DNA of 64,000 bases, taken from the NCBI GenBank assembly GCA_031429105.1, contig JANOYV010000052.1, positions 1-64,000 of the forward strand, in the 5' to 3' direction. Position 1 is the stretch's first letter. The number at the start of each line of letters is the position of its first letter. Origin of the DNA: JAKFWF01 sp031429105. Lineage in GTDB: Bacteria; Pseudomonadota; Alphaproteobacteria; Rhizobiales; Hyphomicrobiaceae. Position numbers and translations under genes: made by a program. This document shows positions 33,938 to 42,920 of this stretch, in pieces. The notes under the pieces were generated by a model. That model was not told where the DNA came from. It saw nothing but the letters and a program-made list of their open reading frames with translations, and did not search any database.

Positions 33938-34069
33938 CAAGGGCGGAACGGCTCCCCAAGACCCAGCGCGCTGCTCGTGCTCGTTAATAGTCCTGGATCA
34001 GCCCATGCGCGATAACGCATGATGCAGCACGCTCTCCTTGATGCTGTCATTACAATTAAGGGCTCCAAA

Positions 34070-34678
34070 ATGCCGTCGCGCGCGCCAGTTTCGATCATTC
34101 GCGTCGTTATAGTGTTAATGAGCGGGCTGCTGCTTGTCCATGCGACCTCCGGCGAAGGTGTTGGCCAGACGGTAAAGTCGAAGAAGGCGCTTGAGGCGCC
34201 AGCCGTAGCCAAGCCAGCAACAAAGACGACCGAATTGCCCCCTGCCGTAATCGAAATGCGCGACGGCATCCTGGCCGCCGTCAAGTCGGGGCGGATCGAG
34301 GATCTGTTGGTGCCAATCGCCTGGAATGAGTTGCCACCGACGTTTGCAGCGGAGCCGACACCCGACCCCATCGCGCATTGGAAGAAGCTGTCCAGCGACG
34401 GCGAGGGGCGCGAGATTTTGGCCGTGCTTGCTGGCCTATTTGATGCTGGTTACGCAGTTCTTCCGGTGGGCCGCGACGTTGAGAACAGTCGCCTTTACGT
34501 TTGGCCACGCTTTGCCGAAATGGCGCTCGACAAACTGTCGGCAGAAGATGAAGTGCAGCTCTACCGCATCACCACACCAACGCTATTAAAGGCCATGCGC
34601 GAGAAAAAGCGCTGGATCGGCTGGCGGCTGACGATTGGTGCCGATGGCACCTGGCATTCGTTCAGCAAGGCCGAGTGA
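34070..34678 (+). CDS. secreted hypothetical protein
   Basis: A 202-residue protein with a signal sequence (MPSRAPVSIIRVVIVLMSGLLLVHATSGEG) and a soluble domain with motifs such as MRDGILAAVKSGRIEDLLVPI, EILAVLAGLFDAGYAVLPVG and RLYVWPRFAE. The C-terminal part (TLLKAMREKKRWIGWRLTIGADGTWHSF) is aromatic and basic. I do not recognise the family with confidence. An ATG at 34019 would add 17 residues before the signal; 34070 is preferred. It lies about 100 bp before an L,D-transpeptidase gene on the same strand. Confidence 0.55.
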   Translation: MPSRAPVSIIRVVIVLMSGLLLVHATSGEGVGQTVKSKKALEAPAVAKPATKTTELPPAVIEMRDGILAAVKSGRIEDLLVPIAWNELPPTFAAEPTPDPIAHWKKLSSDGEGREILAVLAGLFDAGYAVLPVGRDVENSRLYVWPRFAEMALDKLSAEDEVQLYRITTPTLLKAMREKKRWIGWRLTIGADGTWHSFSKAE

Positions 34679-34777
34679 GACCGATGGTAACCATGTTTTG
34701 ATGCGTCGTTAGCCATTACATCTGCAATTAACTATTGCGGCAACAGAGGCAACATTGAGCAACAAGGAAAAGTAGTA

Positions 34778-35593
34778 ATGCGGCGCGCACTGATGGCAGT
34801 AATTTTAATGGGCGCGGGCACGCCCGCCATGGCCCAGGGGTTCAACCCTTTCGGTGAAAACCATACGATGAAGGGGGCCTATCTCACCCGCAAGGCACCG
34901 TCTGTACTGGCTAATACCACCGGACCAAAAACCAAGCAGCAGTTGCGCGCTGCAGCATTGGCACAACAGGCCGACGACGCCGATGAGGATCAATTCACCA
35001 CAACTCCCCGCTCACTGACCCAGGCACCAGCCGAACAGTATTCGTCCGATGGCGGACCGCAGCCTTCGATTTCAGGGTCAACACCTGGCCTCGTCGCCTT
35101 CAATTCTAGCTATGGCGCTGGCAATGTCGTGATCGATAGCGGCGGTCGCAGCCTCTATTATGTCGTGTCTTCGACACAAGCCTACAAATATCCGGTTGCT
35201 GTGGGCCGCGAAGGCTTCTCCTGGACCGGCGTCGAGCGCGTCAGCCGCAAGGCCCAGTGGCCGGATTGGCGTCCGCCCGTTGAAATGCGTCAGCGCACAC
35301 CTGGCCTGCCCGAAGTCATGACCGGCGGCCTGCGCAATCCACTCGGCGCTCGCGCGATCTACCTTGGCTCGTCGCTCTATCGCATCCACGGCACCAACAA
35401 CGCGAACTCGGTCGGAAGTGCCAGCTCGTCGGGTTGCTTCCGGATGGCGAACAGCCATGTGGTCGATTTGTACAACCGCGTTTCGACCGGCGCCACCGTG
35501 CACGTCGTTGGCCGGCTGCCGGCCTCGATCTCACGCAACCTTGCCGAAAACGACGAGCCCGTCACCACCGCGCCGAAAAAGCGCAAGTCTTAA
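34778..35593 (+). CDS. L,D-transpeptidase (ErfK/YbiS/YcfS/YnhG type)
   Basis: A 271-residue exported protein: signal peptide MRRALMAVILMGAGTPAMA, a low-complexity linker (about 30-105), then a YkuD domain with H204 in YRIHGTNNANSVG and SASSSGCFRM containing catalytic C220. WTGVERVSRKAQWPDWRPP is the conserved upstream segment of this subtype. It cross-links peptidoglycan in the periplasm. AAGGAAAA lies before the ATG. It is the second enzyme of this kind in the window. Confidence 0.85.
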   Translation: MRRALMAVILMGAGTPAMAQGFNPFGENHTMKGAYLTRKAPSVLANTTGPKTKQQLRAAALAQQADDADEDQFTTTPRSLTQAPAEQYSSDGGPQPSISGSTPGLVAFNSSYGAGNVVIDSGGRSLYYVVSSTQAYKYPVAVGREGFSWTGVERVSRKAQWPDWRPPVEMRQRTPGLPEVMTGGLRNPLGARAIYLGSSLYRIHGTNNANSVGSASSSGCFRMANSHVVDLYNRVSTGATVHVVGRLPASISRNLAENDEPVTTAPKKRKS

Positions 35594-35597
35594 ACGC

Positions 35598-36923
35598 TCA
35601 CCCCGCCTCGTGGAACTGCACGGGCTCGCCGGTGGCGGGCCCGATGATCGCGCCATCGCGCATGGCGGTGCGGCCACGGATGACGGTCGCGACCGGCCAA
35701 CCTTTGACCTTCACGCCGTCATATGGCGTCCAGCCACAACGGCTGGCAACCTGCGCGTTCGTGATCGTCTCGGTGCGAGCAAGATCGACGATTGTCAGAT
35801 CAGCGTCGTAGCCGAGCGCAATGCGCCCCTTCGTGGCAAGCCCGAAGATGCGCTGCGGCCCAGCGCTCGTGAGATCGACGAAACGGGCGAGCGACAGGCG
35901 TCCCGCATTTACATGATCGAGCATGATCGGCACCAGCGTCTGCACGCCGGTCATGCCAGAGTGGGACCCTGGATAGGCGTGGTCTTTCTCCTCGCGCGTG
36001 TGCGGCGCGTGGTCGGACCCCAATACGTCCACCGTCCCATCGGCGATCCCAGCCCAGATCCGCGCCTTGTGGCAAGCGTCGCGCACCGGCGGGTTCATCT
36101 GCGCATAGGTGCCGAGCCGCTGGTAGCAGTCCGGTGCTTCGAGCGTCAGATGGTGCGGCGTGACTTCGACGCTGGCCCACGTTTTATGATGGCTGAGATA
36201 CTCCATCTCCTCGCCTGTCGAAATGTGCAGCACGTGCACGCGACGGCGATTCTTTTCAGCCAATCCGACGAGGCGTTTGGTTGCAATCAACGCCGCTTCC
36301 GGATCGCGCCAGACGGGGTGCGACGAGGCATCGCCCGGCACGCGCATTCCCATGCGCGAGATCAGGCGCGCTTCGTCCTCGGCGTGGAACGCCGCGCGTC
36401 GGCTGATGCGAGCGATGATTTTATCAAGCGAAGCATCGTCATCGACCAGCAGATCGCCGGTTGATGAGCCCATGAACACCTTGATACCGGCCGAGCCCTC
36501 CAGTCGCTCCAATACTGGAATGTCGGTGATGTTCTCACGCGTGCCGCCGACGTAAAACGCAAAATCGCAGAACATCCGATGGCGCGCGGCTGTGACTTTG
36601 GCGGCAAGCGCTTCCCTCGTCGTGGTGAGCGGCTTGGTGTTGGGCATTTCGAATACGGCGGTAACGCCGCCAAGCACTGCGCCTCGGCTGCCGGTTTCGA
36701 GGTCTTCCTTGTGGGTCAGGCCCGGCTCGCGAAAATGCACCTGGCTGTCTATTACGCCAGGCAGGATGTGCAAGCCCTTCGCGTCCATGATTTCGGCGGC
36801 CTTGGCCGAACCCAGCTGACCGATGGCCGCTACTTTGCCACCGACAATGCCGATGTCGCGAATGCCCGCGCCATCCTGATTGACGACGGTTCCGCCCCGC
36901 ACCAGCACATCGAATGTCGTCAT
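35598..36923 (-). CDS. dihydroorotase-like amidohydrolase lacking the first metal histidine
   Basis: A 441-residue amidohydrolase of the dihydroorotase/allantoinase group, from ATG 36923 (an upstream frame to 37124 has no family residues). Conserved elements include GVIDSQVHFREPG (56-68), EMPNTKPLT, KVFMGSSTGDLL, HAEDEARL, VHVLHIST, EVTPHHLTL and DVLGSDHAPHT. The normal first metal pair is HxH in DxHxHxREPG; here residue 61 is Gln (SQVHF), leaving only H63. It is divergent from ygfZ across 76 bp. Whether it makes dihydroorotate is therefore open. Confidence 0.7.
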   Translation of the reverse strand: MTTFDVLVRGGTVVNQDGAGIRDIGIVGGKVAAIGQLGSAKAAEIMDAKGLHILPGVIDSQVHFREPGLTHKEDLETGSRGAVLGGVTAVFEMPNTKPLTTTREALAAKVTAARHRMFCDFAFYVGGTRENITDIPVLERLEGSAGIKVFMGSSTGDLLVDDDASLDKIIARISRRAAFHAEDEARLISRMGMRVPGDASSHPVWRDPEAALIATKRLVGLAEKNRRRVHVLHISTGEEMEYLSHHKTWASVEVTPHHLTLEAPDCYQRLGTYAQMNPPVRDACHKARIWAGIADGTVDVLGSDHAPHTREEKDHAYPGSHSGMTGVQTLVPIMLDHVNAGRLSLARFVDLTSAGPQRIFGLATKGRIALGYDADLTIVDLARTETITNAQVASRCGWTPYDGVKVKGWPVATVIRGRTAMRDGAIIGPATGEPVQFHEAG

Positions 36924-36999
36924 GGTTACAGCCCTCGCACCCTGGTCATAGCGGCAGGGCGTACTATAACAGGGGGCAATCGGAAAGGCTGCATGATCG

Positions 37000-37878
37000 A
37001 TGAGTGAACACAGGACTGAACTTAAAGGTAGGGGCGTCGTTCGCGCAACAGGTGCGGACGCGGCCAAACTACTCGACGGATTGATCACCAATGACATGGA
37101 TTTATTGGCGACGCAGCCGGCCATTCATGCCGGCCTGCTTTCACCCCAAGGAAAAATCCTGTTTGCGTTTTTCGTCGTGAAATCAGGCGATGAATTCTTT
37201 CTCGATGTGGCGCGGGAGCAAGCCGCAGCGCTCGTCAAACGGTTGAATTTTTACAAGCTGCGGGCGCAAGCGCAGTTTGTTGATGCAAGCGCTGATAAGA
37301 CCGTTGCGGTTGCCTGGGGTCCATCGACCACTGCCGTGCCTCGCGGCATCTTGGGCTACTCGGATCCGAGGCATCCAGCCCTTGGACAACGCATGATCCT
37401 CCCCAGCGGACGGCTCACTGAACTTGGCGCGATGACATCTTCCACAGACGCCTACAACGCCCACCGCATCTCCCTCGGAGTGCCGGACGAGATCCGCGAC
37501 TACGCGCTTGGCGACACCTTCCCACACGAGGCGAATTTTGATCTCCTCAGCGGCGCGTCATTTACCAAGGGTTGCTACGTTGGCCAGGAAGTTGTGTCGC
37601 GCACGCAGAACAAGGCGGTGGTGCGAAAGCGCATTGTACGGATCAGCGGTGATGACTTGGTCGCGGGTGCGGAAATCAAGCATGGCGCGGGTGTGGTTGG
37701 CACTATTGGCTCGGTCGCCGGCCAATCAGCCCTCGCAATGCTGCGCCTGGATCGCGCTGCGGAGGCCGCCGACAAGGGTGAACAGCTCCTCGTTGACGGA
37801 CACGCCATCACCGTCGATGCTGACGCCATCGCCCGCTACCGCGCCAGTGCCGCATCACGTCCGGTGATCGATCTGTGA
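37000..37878 (+). CDS. ygfZ: folate-binding YgfZ/GcvT-like iron-sulfur maturation protein
   Basis: A 292-residue protein of the GcvT-like fold. The signature KGCYVGQE (190-197, C192) identifies YgfZ/IBA57, which binds tetrahydrofolate and helps assemble and repair certain iron-sulfur enzymes. HAGLLSPQGKILFAFF (43-58) is the other conserved block. It is the first gene of a same-strand run: its TGA overlaps the GTG of tag. Confidence 0.9.
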   Translation: MSEHRTELKGRGVVRATGADAAKLLDGLITNDMDLLATQPAIHAGLLSPQGKILFAFFVVKSGDEFFLDVAREQAAALVKRLNFYKLRAQAQFVDASADKTVAVAWGPSTTAVPRGILGYSDPRHPALGQRMILPSGRLTELGAMTSSTDAYNAHRISLGVPDEIRDYALGDTFPHEANFDLLSGASFTKGCYVGQEVVSRTQNKAVVRKRIVRISGDDLVAGAEIKHGAGVVGTIGSVAGQSALAMLRLDRAAEAADKGEQLLVDGHAITVDADAIARYRASAASRPVIDL

Positions 37879-38483
37879 CCAGCGACACCCTCACCCGTTG
37901 CACGTGGCCCGGCCTCAGCGATCCCCTTTACACCGCTTACCACGATAGCGAGTGGGGCGTGCCGAAGGCCGACGACCGCGCGCTATTCGAAAAGATCATT
38001 CTGGAAGGCTTCCAGTCAGGCCTCTCGTGGCTCACAATCTTGAAGCGGCGCGAGACGTTCCGCTCGGCGTTTCACCAGTTTGATGCTGAAAAAATCGCGC
38101 ACTACACCGATCACGACAAGGCGCGACTGATGGCCGACCCCGGCATTATCCGGAACCGCTTGAAGATCGACGCGACCATCGACAACGCGCGCGCTTTTTT
38201 GAAGCTGCGCGAGCGCATACCCCTGTCGACTTTCCTATGGGATTTCGTTGATGGTCGCCCGCAGATCAACCGCTTCAAAGTACACAGCGATGTGCCAGCG
38301 GAAACCGAACTCTCGAAGAAAATCTCTAAGGCGCTCAAGGCCGAGGGCTTTCGCTTCGTCGGACCTACAACGATGTACGCGTTCATGCAGGCCTCAGGGC
38401 TCGTCAACGATCACCTCGTTTCGTGCCACCGTCACGCACCTTGTTCAACGCTGATGAAGAAGTTCAAACATGGCAGCCCTTGA
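37875..38483 (+). CDS. tag: DNA-3-methyladenine glycosylase I
   Basis: A 202-residue base-excision enzyme removing 3-methyladenine from alkylated DNA. The N-terminus RCTWPGLSDPLYTAYHDSEWG supplies zinc ligands Cys and His, LFEKIILEGFQSGLSWLTIL is the family block, and the C-terminal SCHRHAPC supplies the remaining ligands. GTG at 37875 overlaps the stop of ygfZ (GTGA), a sign of coupled translation. Its 3' end overlaps the HD gene by 14 bp. Confidence 0.92.
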   Translation: MTSDTLTRCTWPGLSDPLYTAYHDSEWGVPKADDRALFEKIILEGFQSGLSWLTILKRRETFRSAFHQFDAEKIAHYTDHDKARLMADPGIIRNRLKIDATIDNARAFLKLRERIPLSTFLWDFVDGRPQINRFKVHSDVPAETELSKKISKALKAEGFRFVGPTTMYAFMQASGLVNDHLVSCHRHAPCSTLMKKFKHGSP

Positions 38484-39102
38484 TACGACAACCGGTCGGC
38501 CCCGAGCCTGGCAGCGCATGTTGTCCGGCCGACGCCTTGACCTACTTGATCCAAAGCCCGCCGATATCGAAATCGAGGACATCGCCCACGGCCTCGCCCG
38601 CGTCAGCCGCTGGAACGGGCAGACGATTGGACCGCATGCCCTGTCGGTGGCGCAGCATTCATGTCTGGTCGAAGCCATCATGTCGGCAACGCATCCCGCC
38701 TTGAACCCGCGCTGGTACCTCGCAGCCTTGCTGCATGACGCGCCGGAGTACGTGATCGGCGATTTGATCAGCCCCTTCAAGGCTGCCATCGGGCTCGACT
38801 ACCAAGCGTTCGAGCATCGCTTGCTGTCAGCCATCCATCTGCGGTTTGGCTTGCCAGCCAGCTCGGATGAAGTTGTAACAGCGCATATCAAATCGGCGGA
38901 TGGCATTGCGGCCTACTTCGAAGCAACGCGGCTCGCAGGCTTTGCGACGGACGAAGCCCAGCGCTTTTTCGGCACGCCTCCGACTCTTCCTCGACCCCTG
39001 CAGTCTGATTTGGAGGGGCTTGCGGCACTCCCGGTCGGCGCTGCTCAAAGTGCGTTCCTTACGCGCTTTGGTGACCTTGCGACAGCCTGTGACTTGAAAT
39101 AG
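38470..39102 (+). CDS. HD-domain phosphohydrolase (YfbR/5'-nucleotidase-like)
   Basis: A 210-residue HD-fold hydrolase. H63 in VAQHSCLVEA, H89 and D90 in ALLHDAPEYVIGDLISP form the HD metal motif; the final aspartate lies in the AHIKSADGI segment. This layout matches YfbR-type 5'-nucleotidases that act on deoxynucleoside monophosphates. It overlaps tag by 14 bp on the same strand, so it is likely co-expressed with ygfZ and tag. Confidence 0.75.
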   Translation: MAALDTTTGRPRAWQRMLSGRRLDLLDPKPADIEIEDIAHGLARVSRWNGQTIGPHALSVAQHSCLVEAIMSATHPALNPRWYLAALLHDAPEYVIGDLISPFKAAIGLDYQAFEHRLLSAIHLRFGLPASSDEVVTAHIKSADGIAAYFEATRLAGFATDEAQRFFGTPPTLPRPLQSDLEGLAALPVGAAQSAFLTRFGDLATACDLK

Positions 39103-39164
39103 CCGCGCACCCAAGCGAAGATCTCGGTCATGCACTGTACCGACATTTGAAAAGCAAACGATTG

Positions 39165-39710
39165 ATGACAAATTCAACGACAGTAAAGCGACTTGCATCG
39201 CGCATTCACGTCTGCTCATTGGCGGCCGTTCCCGACACCGTGACAACGGTCGGTGCAACCCACCTGATGACGGTCATCAACGCCCAAACGGAAGTGCCAA
39301 CGCCCGCGATCATTGCAGCGCAACGGCATCTGAAGGTTGCCGTCAATGATATCTCGATCCCGCAAGATGGCCTCGTCCACCCGCGCGAGGACCACATCAA
39401 TGAGATCCTACGCTTTGCCCGCGATTGGGATCACGCAGGTCCCCTCGTTGTGCATTGCTGGGCTGGTATCAGTCGGTCCACGGCTGCCACGTTCATTACA
39501 TTGTGTGCGCTGAACGAAGACGGGAATGAAGCTCGCATTGCCCGCAGCATTCGCCAAGGCTCGAAGACCGCCACACCCAACGCGCTGATGGTTTCGATTG
39601 CCGATGACATTCTCGGTCGGCGCGGTCGCATGGTCGATGCCATCGCCGAAATTGGCCGAGGCCAAATAGCAATGGTCGGCGATCCGTTCTCGCTGCCCAG
39701 CCGCTTCTGA
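39165..39710 (+). CDS. tyrosine/dual-specificity phosphatase-like protein
   Basis: A 181-residue protein with the Cys-phosphatase loop VVHCWAGISRSTAATFITL: C98 and R104 of HCxxGxxRS. ATG at 39165 is preferred to a TTG at 39147. VNDISIPQDGL (60-70) supplies the likely general-acid aspartate (D62 or D68). The family is of PTP-like or dual-specificity phosphatases in alphaproteobacteria; a substrate is unknown. It lies 62 bp after the HD gene. Confidence 0.75.
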   Translation: MTNSTTVKRLASRIHVCSLAAVPDTVTTVGATHLMTVINAQTEVPTPAIIAAQRHLKVAVNDISIPQDGLVHPREDHINEILRFARDWDHAGPLVVHCWAGISRSTAATFITLCALNEDGNEARIARSIRQGSKTATPNALMVSIADDILGRRGRMVDAIAEIGRGQIAMVGDPFSLPSRF

Positions 39711-39841
39711 TCCAAGCCGGTTCTGACATCGCCCGAGTGAGGCATCTGGGTCCCGTTCGCCATTATCAAAGCGAAAGAAAGACAGAAGTTCCCAAAATCG
39801 CCATGATCGATGCGTAGCTGGGTCTGACAATGGAGGCCCAC

Positions 39842-40882
39842 ATGCCAGCAGACATGAAGCCAAATCTCGCCAGTGCCCGTCGCCGAGATGATGATGACCA
39901 CGTCCAATCCCGCCACATATCGCTTCGCGCCGTGACTGAACCTTCGGTCGCTCAACCGTCAGTGGTAGTCGCTCAAGGCACTACACTGCAACCAATCAAG
40001 AATTCGGAGCTGACCGTCAATTTGACAGCAGCGCTGGTGTCTGTGTCACAAGATGCACCCATGGTTCTCACAACCACGTCTCTAGGGACCGATGTACTGC
40101 CGTCGGCCCGCTATCCGACGGCCAGCCAAATATCTTTGGACGCGTGCCTGCGCCAAGGCGTTGCCGATCAAACTGGATCCGAGCTTGGCCATGCTGAGCA
40201 ACTGCAAACCTTTGCCGATCGGACAAACGGCCTGGCGATTGGTTATTTGGCACTAACCCGCCCGGCCCAAAGCATCGGGACAACAGCCGTTTGGCGCGGC
40301 TGGTATGACTACCTTCCCTGGGAGGACTGGCGCGCTGGTAAGCCCAAACTACTGGCAGCCGCCTTTGAGCAACGGCTACGCAACTGGTCAATGGAACCAA
40401 TCGGTGCCGCCGATAGTCACCACAGCTTACCGCGTGCAGACCGGGTGCGCTTGGCCTTCGGACTTGATCGCGTGCCTTGGAACGAAGAACGTGTCGTTGA
40501 TCGCTTCGACCTACTCTGCGACGTCGGCTTAATGGGCACGTCTGAGTTGCCTAGTCGCGCGATGCGGCTAGATCATTTGCGGGTCCTCGCCAGTGCCATT
40601 GGTCGCCTGCGTGCTCGCTTAAAAGTGCGACCACTGGTATTCGAGTTGATGGACGACGAGTTCACGCTCTTTGAATTGCAAAAGACCGTCGAAGCGGTGC
40701 TTGGACCACATCTGCACAAGCAGAATTTCAGGCGCCTGGTTGAAAGCGCAGGATTGGTCGAGGCGACCGGTGAAGTGCGCTCGAAGACAGGTGGGCGTCC
40801 AGCCAAACTGTTCCGGTTTCGGCGCGAAGTATTGATGGAGCGGCCAGCACCGGGTTTCCGGGTTCACGCCCAACGGCTATAA
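39842..40882 (+). CDS. NadQ/NrtR-like regulator, degenerate Nudix domain plus winged helix
   Basis: A 346-residue protein. From about residue 58 it follows a Nudix fold, but the box is broken: where a REUXEE core is expected it reads LRQGVADQTG, so hydrolysis is unlikely. The C-terminal part (about 258-335: DEFTLFELQKTVEAVLG, then KQNFRRLVES, then KTGGRPAKLFRFR) matches the winged helix of NrtR-type regulators. An insertion (GWYDYLPWEDWRAGKP, about 153-168) fits the alphaproteobacterial COG4111 group, called NadQ, which controls NAD synthesis. No nad gene is adjacent. ATG at 39842 has GGAGG five bases upstream. Confidence 0.65.
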   Translation: MPADMKPNLASARRRDDDDHVQSRHISLRAVTEPSVAQPSVVVAQGTTLQPIKNSELTVNLTAALVSVSQDAPMVLTTTSLGTDVLPSARYPTASQISLDACLRQGVADQTGSELGHAEQLQTFADRTNGLAIGYLALTRPAQSIGTTAVWRGWYDYLPWEDWRAGKPKLLAAAFEQRLRNWSMEPIGAADSHHSLPRADRVRLAFGLDRVPWNEERVVDRFDLLCDVGLMGTSELPSRAMRLDHLRVLASAIGRLRARLKVRPLVFELMDDEFTLFELQKTVEAVLGPHLHKQNFRRLVESAGLVEATGEVRSKTGGRPAKLFRFRREVLMERPAPGFRVHAQRL

Positions 40883-40987
40883 TCGGCGCGGCGTAGCAAC
40901 AGTACGAGCATTGGCATTACCGCGCAGCTTTCGATATAGCTCGCGGTAGGCCGCTCGACAGGGCCCACGAAGCATATTCCGGGGTCC

Positions 40988-42559
40988 ATGCCAGATTCAG
41001 TTGCAAACAGTCGCGCGGCTAGATCAGCGTTGACGACAATCTATGTGTTCGCAGCCGTGTTGGCAGGTGCCCTCGTCCTGACGCTTGGGCTACGAGCACC
41101 AAGTTTCGTTCACCATGACACCAGCGAAGTGGTGATGTGGGGCCAAAGTGGCTGGGCTGCCGGTTTTTGGAAGCACCCTCCCTTCCTGCCGTGGCTAAGT
41201 CGGATCTGGTTCTCAATAGCGCCGATGGGCACGCTCGGCCTTGCCCTGCTGACGGCGCTCAATATGACCGTTTCAGCGTGGGCGGTTTGGCGCATTACAC
41301 TGCTTACAACCGATCCAGCGGATGGAACGCCGATCGTAGAGCGCAACCGAACCGGAGACATACAGATCGGTTTCACAGCCGTCGTACTCTTGGTTTTTCT
41401 TCCCTTCGCTTCAGTCATGGCGATCAAGCTTAACCACAATTCAGTATTGATTAGTTTGTGGCCGCTGACCGTGTTGGCGTTTTTGCGGGCGCTCGATCGG
41501 CCAACAATGATCCGTGGTGCGCTGTTTGGCGTGGTGGCAGCGCTTGCTGTGCTGGCGAAGTACTATTCACTTTTGCTGCTCGCTGGCTGCATCGCAGCGT
41601 CGTTTGCAGTGCCAGCGCGCGCATGGCGGTTCTATCGAGCGCCTGCGCCCTACGTTGCCGTTGCAGCATTTCTGCTTGCCATGACGCCGCATATTTTATG
41701 GATGCTAGATCGAACAGCATCGCCCCTTGGTTATGCCTTGAAGGCTGGCGCTGCCGACCCGGTTGCAGCCACCCGCGGCCCGGCGATGGCGCTGACATTC
41801 GCTACGCAAACGCCCTTGTTGCTTGCCCCGATGCTGCTCATCGCGTGGCTCATTTGGTGCGCGCGAACGAGTTCATCGGCTCCGATTCACGTGCACCGCC
41901 ACGAGCGTGCACTGATCATCCTGACGGTCATGCCTTATTTGCTGACGATCATTATGGTTCTATTTTTCAACCTGCGCGGCGCGGTCGCCTGGGCCATGCC
42001 GCTGTTTGTTTGCGTGCCGGCGATCGTCGCTGTCCGCATCGGGCCGATCCCTGACCGATGGCGGCAGCTCATGCCCCGCGTTGCCGTGGCGGTTCTAATC
42101 GGCGTTGTCATTGCCGGGCAGATCGGCGTTCGATTGGCCGTTCAACGAGGTGCCGACGGCGTCTCCGAGCCGCGCCGGGAAATCGCTGAAGCGATCACGC
42201 AGCTGTGGCACACCAGCGAAACAACCAAACTGCCCATCGTGGCTGGCGACAACCGCCTGACATCGGCGGCGGTGATTTTCTCACCCGACCACCCGCAAGG
42301 CTGGCCGAGCTTTAGTGCAACGCAAGCGCCCTGGATCGACGCCAAGGCTGCTGCACAATCGGGATACATCGCCGTATGCCGCCCAGCAGATTCAGCTTGT
42401 ATCGACTTGGCGCTGAAAGCTGCCAACGGTCGAGCGACGCGCTGCACCTTAAAGCGCAAGGTCCAGCATTTGGGCGCAGCAGGACCCATGTTTGAAGCGG
42501 CGATTTTCATTGTGCGGCCTGAAACGTCGACAAAGTCGCCTGTATGCCCACCTGAATGA
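40988..42559 (+). CDS. GT39/ArnT-like membrane glycosyltransferase
   Basis: A 523-residue protein with about eleven helices. The first outer loop HHDTSEVVMWGQSGWAAGFWKHPPFLPWL has the D-x-x-E and KHPP elements typical of dolichyl/polyprenyl-phosphate mannosyltransferase-like GT-C enzymes (ArnT/PMT, GT39). The C-terminal soluble region (about 390-520) has no clear motif. It probably transfers a lipid-linked sugar to an envelope target. It is preceded by GGGG before ATG 40988. Confidence 0.75.
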   Translation: MPDSVANSRAARSALTTIYVFAAVLAGALVLTLGLRAPSFVHHDTSEVVMWGQSGWAAGFWKHPPFLPWLSRIWFSIAPMGTLGLALLTALNMTVSAWAVWRITLLTTDPADGTPIVERNRTGDIQIGFTAVVLLVFLPFASVMAIKLNHNSVLISLWPLTVLAFLRALDRPTMIRGALFGVVAALAVLAKYYSLLLLAGCIAASFAVPARAWRFYRAPAPYVAVAAFLLAMTPHILWMLDRTASPLGYALKAGAADPVAATRGPAMALTFATQTPLLLAPMLLIAWLIWCARTSSSAPIHVHRHERALIILTVMPYLLTIIMVLFFNLRGAVAWAMPLFVCVPAIVAVRIGPIPDRWRQLMPRVAVAVLIGVVIAGQIGVRLAVQRGADGVSEPRREIAEAITQLWHTSETTKLPIVAGDNRLTSAAVIFSPDHPQGWPSFSATQAPWIDAKAAAQSGYIAVCRPADSACIDLALKAANGRATRCTLKRKVQHLGAAGPMFEAAIFIVRPETSTKSPVCPPE

Positions 42560-42701
42560 ACGATTAAAGTTTACGTTGATTCAATGATTTATTGGATCGT
42601 CAGCACACTTGTTTCCGCCATAGTTGCATCCCACTTCTTGCTGTGCCACCTGATGTTCAACAGTGACGTGGCACAGCGCCCGCGAACTGGAGAGGGCCAG
42701 C

Positions 42702-42920
42702 ATGGTCAAGTGGATTGTCATCTGGGGACTTGTGGCCATCGCGTCAGCGATCGCCGCTGGTATTCTCGCTGGCGTAAAACGCCGTGACCACTCCTTCTGG
42801 GCCGCTTGGTCGTTCGTCCTACCACCAATGGTCATCGTCCTCCTGTTGATGCCAAAAAACCAGGGCAGAAAGCCGCGTCGCCGCAGCCTCGATGAGGAAG
42901 ACGCAGCGAACGCCGACTAG
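42702..42920 (+). CDS. small two-helix membrane protein
   Basis: A 72-residue protein with two hydrophobic segments (VKWIVIWGLVAIASAIAAGIL and FWAAWSFVLPPMVIVLLLM) and a basic/acidic tail (KNQGRKPRRRSLDEEDAANAD). ATG at 42702 follows GGAGAGGG. No family was recognised. It ends 4 bp inside the 3' end of the convergent ppdK gene. Confidence 0.6.
   Translation: MVKWIVIWGLVAIASAIAAGILAGVKRRDHSFWAAWSFVLPPMVIVLLLMPKNQGRKPRRRSLDEEDAANAD

Noticed and set aside
35364..36464. 366-codon plus-strand frame
   Set aside because: A shadow opposite the dihydroorotase-like gene, with no domain.
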